Shown: piece after piece, positions 7,859-18,144 of the stretch
How positions within the stretch are numbered: the first letter of the stretch is position 1
Layout: the number at the start of each line of letters is the position of its first letter
Source: Gammaproteobacteria bacterium
Lineage (GTDB): Bacteria; Pseudomonadota; Gammaproteobacteria; HK1
DNA length: 64,000 nt
Assembly (NCBI GenBank): GCA_012103455.1
Contig: WLWT01000003.1
Coordinates: 248,001 to 312,000 of the forward strand
Reading direction: 5' to 3'
Position numbers and translations under genes: made by a program
Notes under the pieces: model-generated
What the model was told of the DNA's origin: nothing
The model's input: only the letters and a program-made list of their open reading frames with translations
The model's database searches: none

Positions 7859-9596
7859 TGATCTTGAACTGCAACCCTCAACCCCCGTGTTCTTGGCACC
7901 GGGCGCGCGCCGGGCTGAAGTTGTTGAGCGCATCGGTGCTGACGGCAAGGTGCTTACAGATCCGGATGAATCCACCGTACTGCATGCATTCGAAAAGCTA
8001 TGCACGCAGGGGGTTGAATCGGTGGCCGTGGTGGTGCTGTTCTCATTCCTGAATCCAGCTCACGAACAGCGCAGCGCCGCCCTGGCGGCGGCGCATTTTC
8101 CCCATTTGAGCCTATCCCTGTCATCCGCGGTGGATCGCGCTTTTCGCGAGTACGAGCGCACGGTGGTGACGGGCTTCGATGCCTACACCAAACCGGTGCT
8201 GACCCGCTATTTGCGCAACCTGGAGGATGTGCTCCGGCAACAGCACATCAACGCGCCCTTCCAAGTGATGCAATCGCGCGGTGGCGTCAGCGCCGCCAGC
8301 AGCGCGGTGGAACGGCCGGTCAGGTTGTTTCTATCCGGCCCCGCCGCTGGCGTCATCGGTGCTGGTCAAACCGGCACCGAAGCAGGCCACCAGCCATTGA
8401 TCACGGTGGATATAGGTGGCACCCGTTGCGACATCGCTCTTTTATCACTGGCGGCAAACCGCTGGCGCGGCCAGAGGGCCTCATAGACGGCTTTCCAGTA
8501 AGAGTGCCGATGGTGGACGTCAACGCCATCGGCGCGGGCGGCGGCCGCATCGCCTGGTTAGACCAGGCCGGCGGCCTGCGGGTGGGCCCGCACTCAGCCG
8601 GCGCCGATCCAGGCCCCGCCTGTTATGGCCGCGGCGGCGAGCAGGTCACCGTCACCGACGCTGCCGTGGTTCTCGGCCTGCTGAACCCCGCTTACTTCGC
8701 TGCGGGCAAGCTACAACCGGACCCCGCAAGCGCCCGCGAAGTCATTCGCACGGGCCATCGCCGAGCCCCTGGGGATGAAGACCGAGACAGCGGCATTGGG
8801 CATTCACCAAGTGCTCAATGCGCAGAGGGCCGAGGGGATCCGCATGGTGTCCATCAAACAAGGATTCGCTCCGCGCGATTTCACCCTGGTGGCACCGGGT
8901 GGCGCCGGTCCTCTGCACGCCGTGGCCTTGGCCGAGGAACTCGGCATGGACACCGTCTTGGTGCCCCGCTATCCAGGCGTGTTGTCCGCCGCTGGCCTGC
9001 TAGGCGCAGCGGTGGAACACGCCGTGGCCACCGGTTATCCCATGGCTCTGGCCAAGGTCTCGCCGGATGAGGTCAAACGGCAACTGGCCGGCCTGGATGC
9101 AAAGAGCGCTGCGCTCATGGCCGGCGAAGCGGTGGCAGCCGGCGGTATAGCGATCAGCTACTCCGCCGATGTGTGTTATGTGGGCCAATCCTATTATCTG
9201 AAGGTACCGCTACACCTGGACGAACCGGCCCCACTCGCTCGGTTATATGAACACTTCATGGACACGCACGAGCGCGTCTTCGGCTACGCCACGCAATCGC
9301 CGGCCCGGCTGGTCAATCTGCGTAGCGTACATCGCGCATCGATTGCCGAGCGTGCAGCGGCGGCCGCAGCGGCGGCTACTCAAACGAGCGATGCGAGCCC
9401 CGCGCCCCGCTCACGGTTAGCTATGTTGAGCGATGCGGCGCCGCCACGGCAGGTACCGGTGTACGCTCGCGAAGCATTGGCGCCAGGCAACCGTATCGCT
9501 GGCCCGGCGATCATCGAACAACGCGATACCACCACCCTCAATCGACACCGGCTGGGTTAGCGTGGTACTGACTAGCGGCTATCTGGAACTCACCTG
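7859..9596 (+). pseudogene. Hydantoinase/oxoprolinase A subunit, decayed
   Basis: This is a HyuA-type ATP-dependent subunit, broken in at least four ways. The N-terminal ~120 residues, including the GIDVGGTFTD phosphate loop, are gone at the mobile element. Frame changes occur near 8440 (after DIGGTRCDIALL), near 8750 (before AIAEPLGMKTE) and near 9540 (before VVLTSGYLELT). Between the breaks the family is unmistakable: YERTVVTGFDAY, FLSGPAAGVIGAG, AIGAGGGRIAW, GADPGPACYGRGG and GGAGPLHAVALAEELG. It is followed after 35 bases by a matching B-subunit pseudogene, so a whole operon has decayed. An intact paralogous pair lies at 27.3-31.2 kb. Confidence 0.92.
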
Positions 9597-11062
9597 CGAG
9601 CGTTGCTCCCAAAGAGACGACAGCCATAGCCATGAACACTCTCTTCGCGGATACCGCCGCCGGGTTAGATCCGATTACCTTGGAAGTCGTGCGCAACAAG
9701 CTAGACGGCATCGCTAATGAAATGCAGTCAACTTTGCTGCGGAGTTCATTTTCCACCGTGGTCAAGGAGGGCCTGGACGCATCCGCAAGCCTGTTCACCG
9801 TGGAGGGCGAAACACTGGCCCAAGCCATCGCCATCCCTATCCATCTGGCGACCCTGCTCCCCATCGTGCAAACCCTGCTCAACAAGTTTCCGGTGAACGC
9901 GATGGCCGCGGGCGATCTGTTCAGCATGAACGACCCCTACCTGGGCGGCACCCACCTGCCCGGCATCGCCATCGTCATGCCGGCGTTCCATGGCGCACGG
10001 GTCATCGCCTTGAGCGCCGCCATAACCCATCACCAAAACGTGGGCGGCATGGCGCCGGGCTCAGTGCCGCCGAATGCCACTGACATCTATCAGGAAGGGA
10101 TCCGCATTCCGCCCCTCAAGCTGCGCGCTGCCGGCGTCATCAACGGCACGCTGATGGGGCTGTTGAAACTGAATGTGCGAGTGCCGGAGATGTTCCTGGG
10201 CGATCCGGGCGCCCAGATCGCCGCCTGTACAGTGGCGGCACGCAGACTGGATGAATGAACGGGCCGTTACGGCCACAACCGACTGCGTGATACGTTCAGG
10301 GAACTGTTGGACCGCTCCGAGCAGCTAACGCGCAAAGCCTTAAAAACCATTCCGCAAGGCACTTACCGCTACGCCGATTGCCTAGACAACGACGGCATCG
10401 AATTGGATAAGCCGGTGCGCATCGAAGTGGCCGCCACCATTGAGGGCGGCACCGCGCATTGCGACTTCGAAAGCACCGGCCCGCAGACCAAAGGTCCGTT
10501 CAACGCCGTGCCATCCGGCTCGCAAGCGGCGGCTTATTTCGCCGTGCGCTCGCTCACCGATCCGTCCATCCCCACCAATGGCGGCTGTTTCCGGCCGGTA
10601 ACCCTGCGGCTGCCGGAGGGCACGTTGGTCAATCCCGAAGAATCAGCCCCGGTCAACTCGCGCACCGCCACCATCAAGCGCATTGCCAGTTGCATCGTGG
10701 GGGCCCTAAAAGAGGCACCGCCCGCCAGGGTACCGGCGGATGCATCCAGCTCCTCGCTAGTGCTGATGTTCGGTGGCAAACAGGACGACGGGTACGCCTT
10801 TCGTGGCCGGCGAGTTCAATGCCGGCGGCAGCGGCGCTGGCCCACGGCGCGATGGCGTCGATGTCATCGAGACAAACGGCAGCAATTGCATGAACCTGCC
10901 GGTGGAGGCCCTGGAGTTGGAGGCACCGGTACGGGTCCACCGCATGGCCCTGCGCGCCGATTCGGGCGGCCCCGGCCAGTACCGCGGCGGCCTGGGCTGC
11001 GTGCGGGAGTTCGAGTTCTTAACCGATGAGATAACCCTCACCCACCGCGGCGAACGGCACTA

Positions 11063-11203
11063 GGGCACCTCTAAAAACGCACTTTTTCCGCGATTGCGGC
11101 GTCAGCTCCGTGCTCCAATCCTCAGGTATTACCTAGACACTGCGGTTGTGTGCGCGGTGCTTCCTTGCACTCACGAAACAATGACTATTTTTAGCAGGCG
11201 CCC
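11063..11203 (+). mobile_element. 141-bp MITE-like element, copy 4
   Basis: Same family in the opposite orientation to copies 1-3 (end GGGCACCTCTAAAAACG on the left). The flanks ACTA and ACCA differ by one base. It is inserted in the coding sequence of the hyuB pseudogene and creates its stop codon. Confidence 0.88.
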
Positions 11204-11249
11204 ACCATCACCCAGCCCGCGGTGCCCATGGCGGCGGTGACGGCGCCCC

Positions 11250-11324
11250 AGCCCGTTCAACCCTAGCCCGTTCAACCCTAGCCCGTTCAACCCTAGCCCG
11301 TTCAACCCCAGCCCGTTCAACTAT
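11250..11324. repeat. 15-bp tandem repeat, five units
   Basis: Five adjoining units of AGCCCGTTCAACCCT, the last diverged at its end, lie in what was the coding sequence of the hyuB C-terminal domain. It is the longest of the 15-bp arrays in the window. Confidence 0.9.
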
Positions 11325-11549
11325 TATCCGCGCGAGCGGCGCAGAGCAAACCATCGCCTCCAAGCTCCTGACCACGGTGCACAAAGGCGATCGCCTGGTG
11401 GTGCAAACCCCAGGCGGCGGCTATGACCCGCCAGCAGCAAGGGAACGGGAACAGGTAGAGGAGGATGTACGCAACGGCAAAGTGACAGCAACGCAGGCGG
11501 CCAAACAACACTGAGTTATCCTGTGCCACATCCGCGTACTTGAAGTAAC

Positions 11550-12200
11550 ATGAACTTTATGTCGGTTTCCCATGCTCGCACACTGTATGGCGTCGGCACG
11601 ATCCGCGTGCTACGGGCCCATTGGGCGCTCATCGAACTCGGCCTGGACTACCACTGCGTGCCGGTGCGAACGCGCACGCCGGACACCGAAACCCCGCAGT
11701 TCAAACGGCTCAATCCACGCCAGAAAATCCCGGTGTTGCGCGACGGCGACCTCACCATCGCCGAGAGTGCCGCCATCGTCACCTATCTGGCCGAAGGCTA
11801 CAGCGATCCGGCGGCGCCGCTCATTCCCACCGGCATCAAAGCACGGGCCAAGTATTTCGAGTGGCTGTCCTTCGTCTGCATGGAGTTGGACGCCACCAGT
11901 CTCTATATCTTGCGGCGCCATGAGTACCTACCGGATATCTATGGCGAAGCGCCGGTGGCAGTGGATTCCAGCAGCGCGTATTTCACCCGCATGATCAATG
12001 CCGCCGCGCTGCTCGTTAAAGAGGAGCAGACTTACCTCACCGGCGAGCATTTCACCGGCGCCGACATCCTGCTGGCCTCCTGCCTGGTCTGGGCCAAGGA
12101 CTACCATCAATCCATACCGGATGTTCTGACCGCATACATGGCGCGCATGCTCGCCCGCCCTAGCTATTCCAAGGCGGAACAAGCTAACCGGGTGCCGTGA
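11550..12200 (+). CDS. Glutathione S-transferase family protein
   Basis: This is a 216-residue soluble protein with the usual two-part GST plan. A thioredoxin-like N-terminal domain carries NPRQKIPVLRDGDLTIAESAAIVTYLAE (in two parts: the cis-proline IPVL and the ESAAI glutathione-binding turn), and an all-helical C-terminal domain carries LTGEHFTGADILLAS. GSTs conjugate or transfer glutathione or act as isomerases or reductases; the class and substrate cannot be read from this sequence. An alternative ATG lies three codons in. It stands alone after the decayed hyuB and before a toxin-antitoxin locus on the other strand. Confidence 0.9.
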   Translation: MNFMSVSHARTLYGVGTIRVLRAHWALIELGLDYHCVPVRTRTPDTETPQFKRLNPRQKIPVLRDGDLTIAESAAIVTYLAEGYSDPAAPLIPTGIKARAKYFEWLSFVCMELDATSLYILRRHEYLPDIYGEAPVAVDSSSAYFTRMINAAALLVKEEQTYLTGEHFTGADILLASCLVWAKDYHQSIPDVLTAYMARMLARPSYSKAEQANRVP

Positions 12201-12261
12201 CATGAGCGGCGCGACCATGAGAGGATTTCTTCCTACCCGCTCCCAAAAGTGGTGGCTATCA

Positions 12262-12579
12262 TCATGCCACTGCCCCCAAGCCATTCTTCGCCACCAGCGT
12301 CAGCAGCTTCAGGGATGCGCCCCGCGGACGCTTCTCGCCGCGCTCCCACTGGCTCACCAGTCCGGCCGTCACGTTGAGGTAGCGCGCGAACACGGCCTGG
12401 CTCGCATTCTAGCGAAGCCGTAGCGCGCAGATATCCTCCGGCGCCATCTCCTCGACCGGCGTCAGGCACATCTCGTCGAACGCCCGCATGGTCCGCTTCG
12501 ACATCAGACCGGCCTCGGCGAGGCCAAGCGCCGCCTCGTGCGCGGCCGCCAACGCTTCACTCTTGTATTGCTTGGTCAT
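12262..12579 (-). pseudogene. Xre-type antitoxin, interrupted by TAG
   Basis: The frame from ATG 12579 to TGA 12262 would encode a 105-residue helix-turn-helix antitoxin: MTKQYKSEALAAAHEAA at the start, and ASQAVFARYLNVTAGLVSQW with WERGEKRPRG in the DNA-binding part. A TAG at 12411-12409 (codon 57) replaces the residue before Asn-Ala-Ser-Gln, usually a charged residue in relatives. The truncated 56-residue product would lack the DNA-binding domain. The start overlaps the upstream toxin gene by 23 bases, the usual toxin-first order of this family. A single-base nonsense change or sequencing error both fit. Confidence 0.8.
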
Positions 12580-12946
12580 CGCATTGCACCTCGATGATCA
12601 CTCCAACCGCCGGCGCCGCTGCAAGGCCCGCCCGGTCCAGCGCCAGGTACTCGTCGGCCAGCCGCCGGAAGGTCTCCAACTCGTCCCGGCGCAGGTTGTC
12701 CCGGCCGCTCTTCGCGAATCCGTACACGAAAAACGCCAGCTCGCCCCGGCGAAACAGCATGCTCGTGCGAAACTCGCCGGAGCGCCCGTCACCTCTGCGG
12801 GCGATGCGCTGCTCGATGACGTCGCCACCCCGATCGGCATCGATCAAGCCCCTCCGCGCCCGCAGAAGAGCCTCGCACAATGTGGCGTCGCCGATTCCCT
12901 CGCGTCCGGCGAAACGGGCGCAGGCTTTGGTCTTGAACGCCGGCAA
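12557..12946 (-). CDS. RelE/HigB-like toxin of a type II TA system
   Basis: This 129-residue protein matches the COG4737-type RelE superfamily: FARREGI-like start (CARFAGREGIGDATLCEA), GLIDADRGGDVIEQRIARRG, GEFRTSMLFRRGELAFFVYGF and a C-terminal FRRLADEYL. Members are ribosome-dependent or ribosome-independent mRNA endonucleases or growth inhibitors. The reading frame is intact, while the partner antitoxin has a nonsense codon, an unstable combination unless the toxin is inactive or another antitoxin covers it. The C-terminus is slightly extended relative to the core domain. Confidence 0.85.
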   Translation of the reverse strand: MPAFKTKACARFAGREGIGDATLCEALLRARRGLIDADRGGDVIEQRIARRGDGRSGEFRTSMLFRRGELAFFVYGFAKSGRDNLRRDELETFRRLADEYLALDRAGLAAAPAVGVIIEVQCDDQAIQE

Positions 12947-13181
12947 TCCGGACCCTCGCGAGCGCCCTTCACCATGCGCGTTTCATAACACCGAGTGCTG
13001 CTTTTATCAATCCGCCCTCACGGCTGTCGAAGTCTTCGGTGCCGTGCTGGCGCCCGCCCAATGACAATGCCGACCGAGATCATGCGGTGCCTCTGCGTAT
13101 AGCCGTCAACACGACCGCCGCATAGGCGCTCCACCGAGAAGCCCCGCACCGTCTAGAGGGCGAGTCTGGCCGGATGCGTTG
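12947..13181. other. Gap, no recognisable gene
   Basis: This lies between the toxin gene and the IS110 fragment and probably includes the decayed downstream part of that insertion sequence. No readable frame was found. Confidence 0.3.
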
Positions 13182-13427
13182 TTAACCTAAGCGGGGCGGC
13201 GGCTGGCGCTCCGGAGGGGGCGTGGCCGCCCCCCGTTCCCTTGCGCCTGACTCGAGGAGCACGGCACGATGCAGGCGGCTCAGGCTGCGAATCAGCCGGT
13301 GAAGCGACTTGCGCTGATTCTCGATCTCGCCCCGGTACACCGGCTCCTCGCACCCGGGCATCGCCACTGCTACCGCGAGCGTGTCCTTGTGAACGTCCAG
13401 TCCGGCATATGCGCTAAACTCGTTCAC
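13182..13427 (-). pseudogene. IS110-family transposase, N-terminal fragment
   Basis: The reverse-strand frame begins MNEFSAYAGLDVHKDTLAVA, the DEDD catalytic start of IS110/IS1111 transposases (first Asp in GLDVHK). It runs through IENQRKSLHRLIRSLSRLH and then ends after 81 residues in non-homologous sequence. A full protein is about 320-400 residues, so only the first fifth survives. I see no clear element ends. Confidence 0.8.
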
Positions 13428-13635
13428 GACCTGCCCTCCTCAATGTGGCTCTGTGTCAAGGGTCCTGACCTCGAACATAACCCACGTGTCCCGCGGACAG
13501 GGCAGGTCAATCCATGATGTCCAGCTCCCGTGCGGGCATAGCAAGAAACGCCCTATTACATCCAATCAACAGTTAAGTGGAACGGGGTAGACGCGGTGTT
13601 GAACACATTCTGGCTAGGCGCACACGCTGGACAAT

Positions 13636-15021
13636 TTAACCAGAAACCCAGTTACCATGAAAACCAAACGGTACGCGCTGCGGTAAGCGCACGGTGGCCA
13701 CCGGTGGCGCTTTAAAGTCAGCCGCATCAATGATGACTACTACGCTTGTGCTGCTGGCCGCGTCCCATGCGTACGCCATCACCCATCCATCATCTTCACC
13801 GGCTTGGTTTTCATCGGCTTGGTCTTCATTGGCATTGCCTTCGCGGGGTATGAAAACACCTTCGAGATGGTGCCGGCCCGGACATGAATGAACCGCAACG
13901 CCACCGGTCCTCAGATCTGTTTTGAGCAAGGCCATCTGATTGTCCACGGGCCACAGATCGGTGCTGTAGCCAAAGCGGCTGAAGCGGCCTTCGCGGCGTT
14001 CATCGTGCCGTGGAAACTCCTGTGCCCGCTCGCTTATCACATCATGGCTAACGCGGCGGCTGACCGGATCTATAGTCCAGCGATCCAAAGTGGAGGTGCC
14101 TTCATTCGGAGGACCTATTACATGCTCACCCGCGAACATACGCGGATGACGCACGGCATCGAACACAACCCGCCCTTGTTCGTCGTCGTACGCATTCAGT
14201 GGATGGAAGATATAACAGGGCTCAATATCGGCCCAGATTACATCGCTAGAGCCGGTCTCAGCGCCGTCACGCGGCAGTAAACCGATACGGGCCGGATATT
14301 CGGGTTGCCAGCGGTACGGTAACGAAACCCCGCGCCGCGCGGCATTCACATCGAATACACACGGCAGATCCAAAATCAGCACGAACCGCTCCGTGAACGC
14401 CGTATCGTGAACCATGGGGCCACCAGTGGTCGGCACGTTCACACTGCGGCTAACCTGCCCCATGGCATCAACGCACACGTACTGAACTTGATTCCCCCAA
14501 CCCCAGCAATAAGCAACAGTGTGTAACTCACCGGTTAGGGGATCGCGTTTTGGATGCGCCGAGAAAGCGCGCTCCAAGGTTCCACCGAAGTCACTGTAAG
14601 CGATAGTATCCAGCTCATAAGACAGCTCTACCGGGCAGCCACCCGCCTCCACCAGTGCGAATGTGCGGCCAGCGTGGCCGATGACGTTGGTGTTTGCGGC
14701 GAAGATGCGCGCTGGATCGCCAAATGGATTCTCGATGGGTGTCTCACCCAATAGCGCGCAGATAGCGGGGCTTCTGACGTAACGGTTGCGGTACCAGCGG
14801 GCCTGCCCGTCTTCGAGCTTTAGCCCGTGCACCATGCCGTTGCCGGTAAACCAGTGATGGGTGGCCGGATCGATGTCACCCAGCGGATTGGGACCATTGC
14901 GAATAAAACGCCCGTTGAGTGCCTTTGGGATCTGTCCTTCGACCGGCAAATCGAAAGCCGTCAGTTCTGCTTCCACGGGAGCGAAGTTGCCACTAAGAAA
15001 AGGATTGTCTGCATGCGTCAC
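13636..15021 (-). CDS. Carotenoid oxygenase family protein
   Basis: This is a non-haem iron enzyme that cleaves carbon-carbon double bonds of carotenoids, apocarotenoids or related stilbene-type compounds. Four iron-binding histidines of the seven-bladed propeller are visible in GNGMVHGLKL-like, GPMVHDTAF, IFHPLNAYDD and the C-terminal FGFHGNWV contexts, together with FIRNGPNPL near the start. I place the start at GTG 15021, nine bases after AGGGGG; a GTG at 15027 is possible, and the frame is open farther upstream without homology. That gives 461 residues, a normal length. An acidic insert near the C-terminus (NEDQADENQAGEDDG) looks like slippage expansion. No carotenoid biosynthesis gene is nearby. 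Confidence 0.9.
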   Translation of the reverse strand: MTHADNPFLSGNFAPVEAELTAFDLPVEGQIPKALNGRFIRNGPNPLGDIDPATHHWFTGNGMVHGLKLEDGQARWYRNRYVRSPAICALLGETPIENPFGDPARIFAANTNVIGHAGRTFALVEAGGCPVELSYELDTIAYSDFGGTLERAFSAHPKRDPLTGELHTVAYCWGWGNQVQYVCVDAMGQVSRSVNVPTTGGPMVHDTAFTERFVLILDLPCVFDVNAARRGVSLPYRWQPEYPARIGLLPRDGAETGSSDVIWADIEPCYIFHPLNAYDDEQGRVVFDAVRHPRMFAGEHVIGPPNEGTSTLDRWTIDPVSRRVSHDVISERAQEFPRHDERREGRFSRFGYSTDLWPVDNQMALLKTDLRTGGVAVHSCPGRHHLEGVFIPREGNANEDQADENQAGEDDGWVMAYAWDAASSTSVVVIIDAADFKAPPVATVRLPQRVPFGFHGNWVSG

Positions 15022-15285
15022 GGCCACGTTCCCCCTAAAGTGTTTGCTGCAGTAGTGTGCCGCCTCTTGACGCGGGCGATGGTGCCCGGCGCTTTGCCGC
15101 CGGACCACGTTACGGCGCCACGTTTGAGTGTTTGCCCACCTGCCAAGGGGCGGATAATCCACCCCGCTATGCGCCCGTGTCGGTTCACGACTATCGCACC
15201 GGGCGCTTTGCCGCCGGCGCCGGCGGCAACAAACCGTTCGGGCGCCATTAGCCCTTAGGACTGATGACCGGCAAAACTCGCGAAC

Positions 15286-16782
15286 CTAAGCGCTCCGTGC
15301 ATGCGGCTGCGGCACGCGCGGCCAAAGCGGCGCCGTCACCCTCTTGTGCGGCAGCGAAGCGAAATTCATCGATCCCGTTCCCTGCGTAGAAACATAGATA
15401 ACCTCCCGCGCTATAGATCCGAAACCGGCATAAAAGTGCTGAGTTGATTTGACCACCAGCGCTTTGGGCCGCAATGGATCGAGTCCAACTTGGGCGAAAC
15501 AGTCCGGGTGGAATGCCTGCATCCGATGAGAGTTGCAGATGATATCGATGGCATCGGTATCGTTGTCCGGTTCGCCGATGCGTAGCCATGCCATGTCGCC
15601 CAATGGCACGATGGCGCCGCCAAAGGGCTGGTGGGCATCGCGTTTTAATCCCATCACGACTGCGCTGATATCGAGGGGCGCACCGGACGCCGGCCCCAAC
15701 TTGCCGCCAATGCGAATGTCGATCCGGGCACCGACACCGGCGTCGTGGGCGATTTCGACGGCGCCCGGATCCCACACTGGCGAGCAGGCAAAGCCACCAC
15801 CACCGCGTTCGAGCAACGCGGCGAGAAAAAAGGTCGCATCGCTGGCCGCCCCTATGCCGGCATTGTCGGCGGTATCGGCGATCACGAACGGGCGCTCGCC
15901 CGGCGCCGCCCGAATCACTTTTTTGATGGCGGCGGACTGGCTCACGAAAGGCGCCAACAAAGCATAACGGTTATCGAATACCCACTGGCCGAGGGTAGTG
16001 GCGGTATGTTCGGCAAGCGCGCTATCACCGTCCGTTACCACCAGTACCCGCGTTCCGACTTCGGGGGTATCGCCCCAGGGAAAGCCGTGAGCCAAAGACA
16101 CGCTCAAGATACCCGCCTCACGCTCCAAGGCTTGCATGCGCGCGACGAAGCTTTGCATCGGCTCGCATGTGGTCGGATAGATGCCGAGCATCCGGCAATC
16201 ATGCATTGCCATCACCGGGCGCAAACCCTCATCGAGCATGCGTTCGAGTAAAGTGAAGATCTCGGCGGCACGCTCGACCACGTCGATGTGAGGGTACTCC
16301 TTGAAGAAGATGAGCACATCGGCGGCGGCGACTTTTTGCGCCGTCAGGTGGCCGTGCAGATCCAGTTCCGCGAGAATCGGTACATCGGGCCCCACACGCT
16401 CGCGAATACGGGCCAACAGCTCGCCTTCCGCATCCGGATAACCATCGGCGATCATCGCGCCGTGCAAGCTCAACACAACGGCATCGACCGGTAAAGCCTT
16501 ATCCAGATCAGCCAGTATTTCACCGCGTAACGACTCGAACGCCGCCCTCGTCGTAGCACCGGCCGGGGTGGCAAAAGCGGCCAAGCCTTCACGTACCTCC
16601 CAGCCTCTCGCGAGAGCCCGTTCGCGCCAGTGAATAAGCGGCAGGGCGAATAGACCCGGTCTATCGCCGTGCTCACCGCCACGGACTAACATGGTGCGGG
16701 TGAACAGATCCAACCCTGTAGGGATCGGCGAGAAGGAATTGGTCTCGGTGCCAAGGCAGGCGGTGAAGATAAGGCGCTTCAT
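15286..16782 (-). CDS. M81 family metallopeptidase (MlrC-like)
   Basis: This 498-residue protein belongs to the MlrC family, named for the enzyme that finishes linearised microcystin breakdown; most members have unknown substrates. Visible blocks are FTACLGTETNSFSPIPTG at the N-terminus, LSLHGAMIADGYPDAEGELL, the metal-site ELDLHGHLT, TCEPMQSF, HGFPWGDTPEVGT, and the C-terminal VVKSTQHFYAGFG. The ATG at 16782 fits the family start; the frame extends upstream but without homology. It is divergent from an EamA exporter 93 bases away, a common pairing for small-molecule handling, though a functional link is only inference. Confidence 0.9.
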   Translation of the reverse strand: MKRLIFTACLGTETNSFSPIPTGLDLFTRTMLVRGGEHGDRPGLFALPLIHWRERALARGWEVREGLAAFATPAGATTRAAFESLRGEILADLDKALPVDAVVLSLHGAMIADGYPDAEGELLARIRERVGPDVPILAELDLHGHLTAQKVAAADVLIFFKEYPHIDVVERAAEIFTLLERMLDEGLRPVMAMHDCRMLGIYPTTCEPMQSFVARMQALEREAGILSVSLAHGFPWGDTPEVGTRVLVVTDGDSALAEHTATTLGQWVFDNRYALLAPFVSQSAAIKKVIRAAPGERPFVIADTADNAGIGAASDATFFLAALLERGGGGFACSPVWDPGAVEIAHDAGVGARIDIRIGGKLGPASGAPLDISAVVMGLKRDAHQPFGGAIVPLGDMAWLRIGEPDNDTDAIDIICNSHRMQAFHPDCFAQVGLDPLRPKALVVKSTQHFYAGFGSIAREVIYVSTQGTGSMNFASLPHKRVTAPLWPRVPQPHARSA

Positions 16783-16875
16783 AGTAACTGACGGTGTGGT
16801 GCAAGCGTGCAGCAACTTAACACGGCCCGGCGGCGCACCGTACGCCGGAATAACCCCTAAACCGGGTCCAGTGCT

Positions 16876-17817
16876 TTGCCATCGACTCAAACATCCAAAC
16901 CTGCGGCAGCATCCAAACCCCCAGCGCCGCGCTTCACCCGTCTAGCGCTGGGCCTCGCTTTGTTGGCCTGCGGCGCCGCCTGGGGCTTGACCATCCCCCT
17001 CACCAAGCTGGCGGTCTCCTCGGGACACCAGCCACTGGGACTGGTTTTCTGGCAGCTTATCTTCTCGTCGATCGCATTGACCGGCATCTGCTTGTTACGC
17101 CGTCTATGGTTCCCGCTAACGCGCCAGGTGCTCGGCTATGTTGTAGTCATCGCATTGCTTGGCACCATAGTGCCGAACAGCTTCTCGTATCTGGCGGCGG
17201 CGCAGCTACCCGCCGGCATCATGGCCATCGTTATGGCATCAGCGCCCATGTTCGCGCTGGTGGTTGCGAACGGTCTACGCATTGAGCCCTTTTCATGGCT
17301 GCGCTCAACTGGCGTCGCCGTCGGCGCCGTGGCGGTCTTGGTCTTGCTGGTACCGCAGGCCAGTTTGCCGGACGCGGGCCAGCGGGTATTCGTGCTGGTG
17401 GCCCTGCTGGCACCGCTTTGCTACGGCGTCGAGGTGAGCTATATCGCCAAGCGGGCTCCGCCCACTGTCGATGCTGCCGCCGCGCTCCTGGGCGCATCAG
17501 TGACGGGCGCTTTTATCGCCGCACCCTTAGCCCTCGCCAGCGGCACCTGGGTCGATATGTGGGTGCCATGGCAAACTGCCGAGTGGGCTCTGCTCCTCTC
17601 ATCGCTCTGCCACACGGCCGCCTATACCGGATACATCTGGCTAGTCGGCATCGCGGGACCGATATTCACCAGCCAGAGCGCCTACGTCATAACTTTGTTC
17701 GGCGTGTTGCTCAGTGCGCTCATCCTCAATGAGAGCTACTCGTCTTGGGTATGGCTATCGCTGTTGCTGATGTTGCTAGGACTTGCGCTGGTGCAGCCGC
17801 GAAATAGCAGCCCCTAA
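16876..17817 (+). CDS. EamA/DMT superfamily transporter
   Basis: This 313-residue inner-membrane protein has about ten hydrophobic helices in two EamA halves, the plan of drug/metabolite exporters. The first half begins LALLACGAAWGLTIPLTKL and the second AGPIFTSQSAYVITLFGVLLSAL, with the usual LNES motif before the last helix. The substrate cannot be predicted. The start is uncertain: the frame opens with TTG at 16876 and has no ATG before the first helix; the N-terminal 20 residues (Thr/Ser/Lys/Pro-rich) are cytosolic. It is divergent from the M81 peptidase. Confidence 0.88.
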   Translation: MPSTQTSKPAAASKPPAPRFTRLALGLALLACGAAWGLTIPLTKLAVSSGHQPLGLVFWQLIFSSIALTGICLLRRLWFPLTRQVLGYVVVIALLGTIVPNSFSYLAAAQLPAGIMAIVMASAPMFALVVANGLRIEPFSWLRSTGVAVGAVAVLVLLVPQASLPDAGQRVFVLVALLAPLCYGVEVSYIAKRAPPTVDAAAALLGASVTGAFIAAPLALASGTWVDMWVPWQTAEWALLLSSLCHTAAYTGYIWLVGIAGPIFTSQSAYVITLFGVLLSALILNESYSSWVWLSLLLMLLGLALVQPRNSSP

Positions 17818-18144
17818 GCATGCAACTACTGGATAATTTGATCGAACGTAAACGCGCTCGGTACGCAGGGGCTCAACATAGCCACTGCAGTACTCATCAG
17901 AGCTTTCATCGAACACGTGAATTCACGACACTTTATAAGAGAAGTGGCCCCGGAAAATTGGACAGCCCGTCAAGTGTGCTCCTTCATGCTGTATCAGGCC
18001 GCCCTTGATGCGCCGACCTGAGCAAAGTACACTGCATCAGGGGTGCGTCGGTCCAATGCGCTCCTGCTCCTATTAGCCTCATCGGAACGCAGAAGATCCA
18101 CTTAAGGGGTCCACCTCACTACACCTGGACTGTTGCTGGCCCGT
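17818..18144. other. Gap with possible IS3-like ends
   Basis: No gene is recognised. The stretch from GTGGCCCCGGAAAATTGGAC (about 17944) to a loosely inverted counterpart near 18113 resembles the two ends of an IS3-type element with the inside deleted. The match is imperfect. Confidence 0.25.

Larger units (their letters stand above)
9632..11514 (+). pseudogene. Hydantoinase/oxoprolinase B subunit, decayed
   Basis: This HyuB-type subunit is intact for its first 208 residues (LDPITLEVVRNKL, NDPYLGGTHLPG, ITHHQNVGG) and then breaks. Frame changes lie near 10258 and near 10797. Element copy 4 is inserted at 11063, just after THRGERH, and its first base completes a TAG stop. A 15-bp repeat follows, after which the normal C-terminus resumes (TIASKLLTTVHKGDRLVVQ, GGGYDPPAARE, VEEDVRNGKV) and ends at a TGA at 11512. 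All pieces are in the expected order, so the insertion hit an otherwise complete gene. Confidence 0.92.

Noticed and set aside
7789..8052. Open frames beginning MIPEDSSTALTPQSRKKC and relatives within several element copies
   Set aside because: They are translations of the repeated element continuing into flanking DNA; no ribosome binding site, no conserved length, and different downstream ends at each site.
17940..18115. Complete IS3-family element
   Set aside because: Only loosely inverted end-like sequences about 170 bases apart, with no transposase sequence between them.
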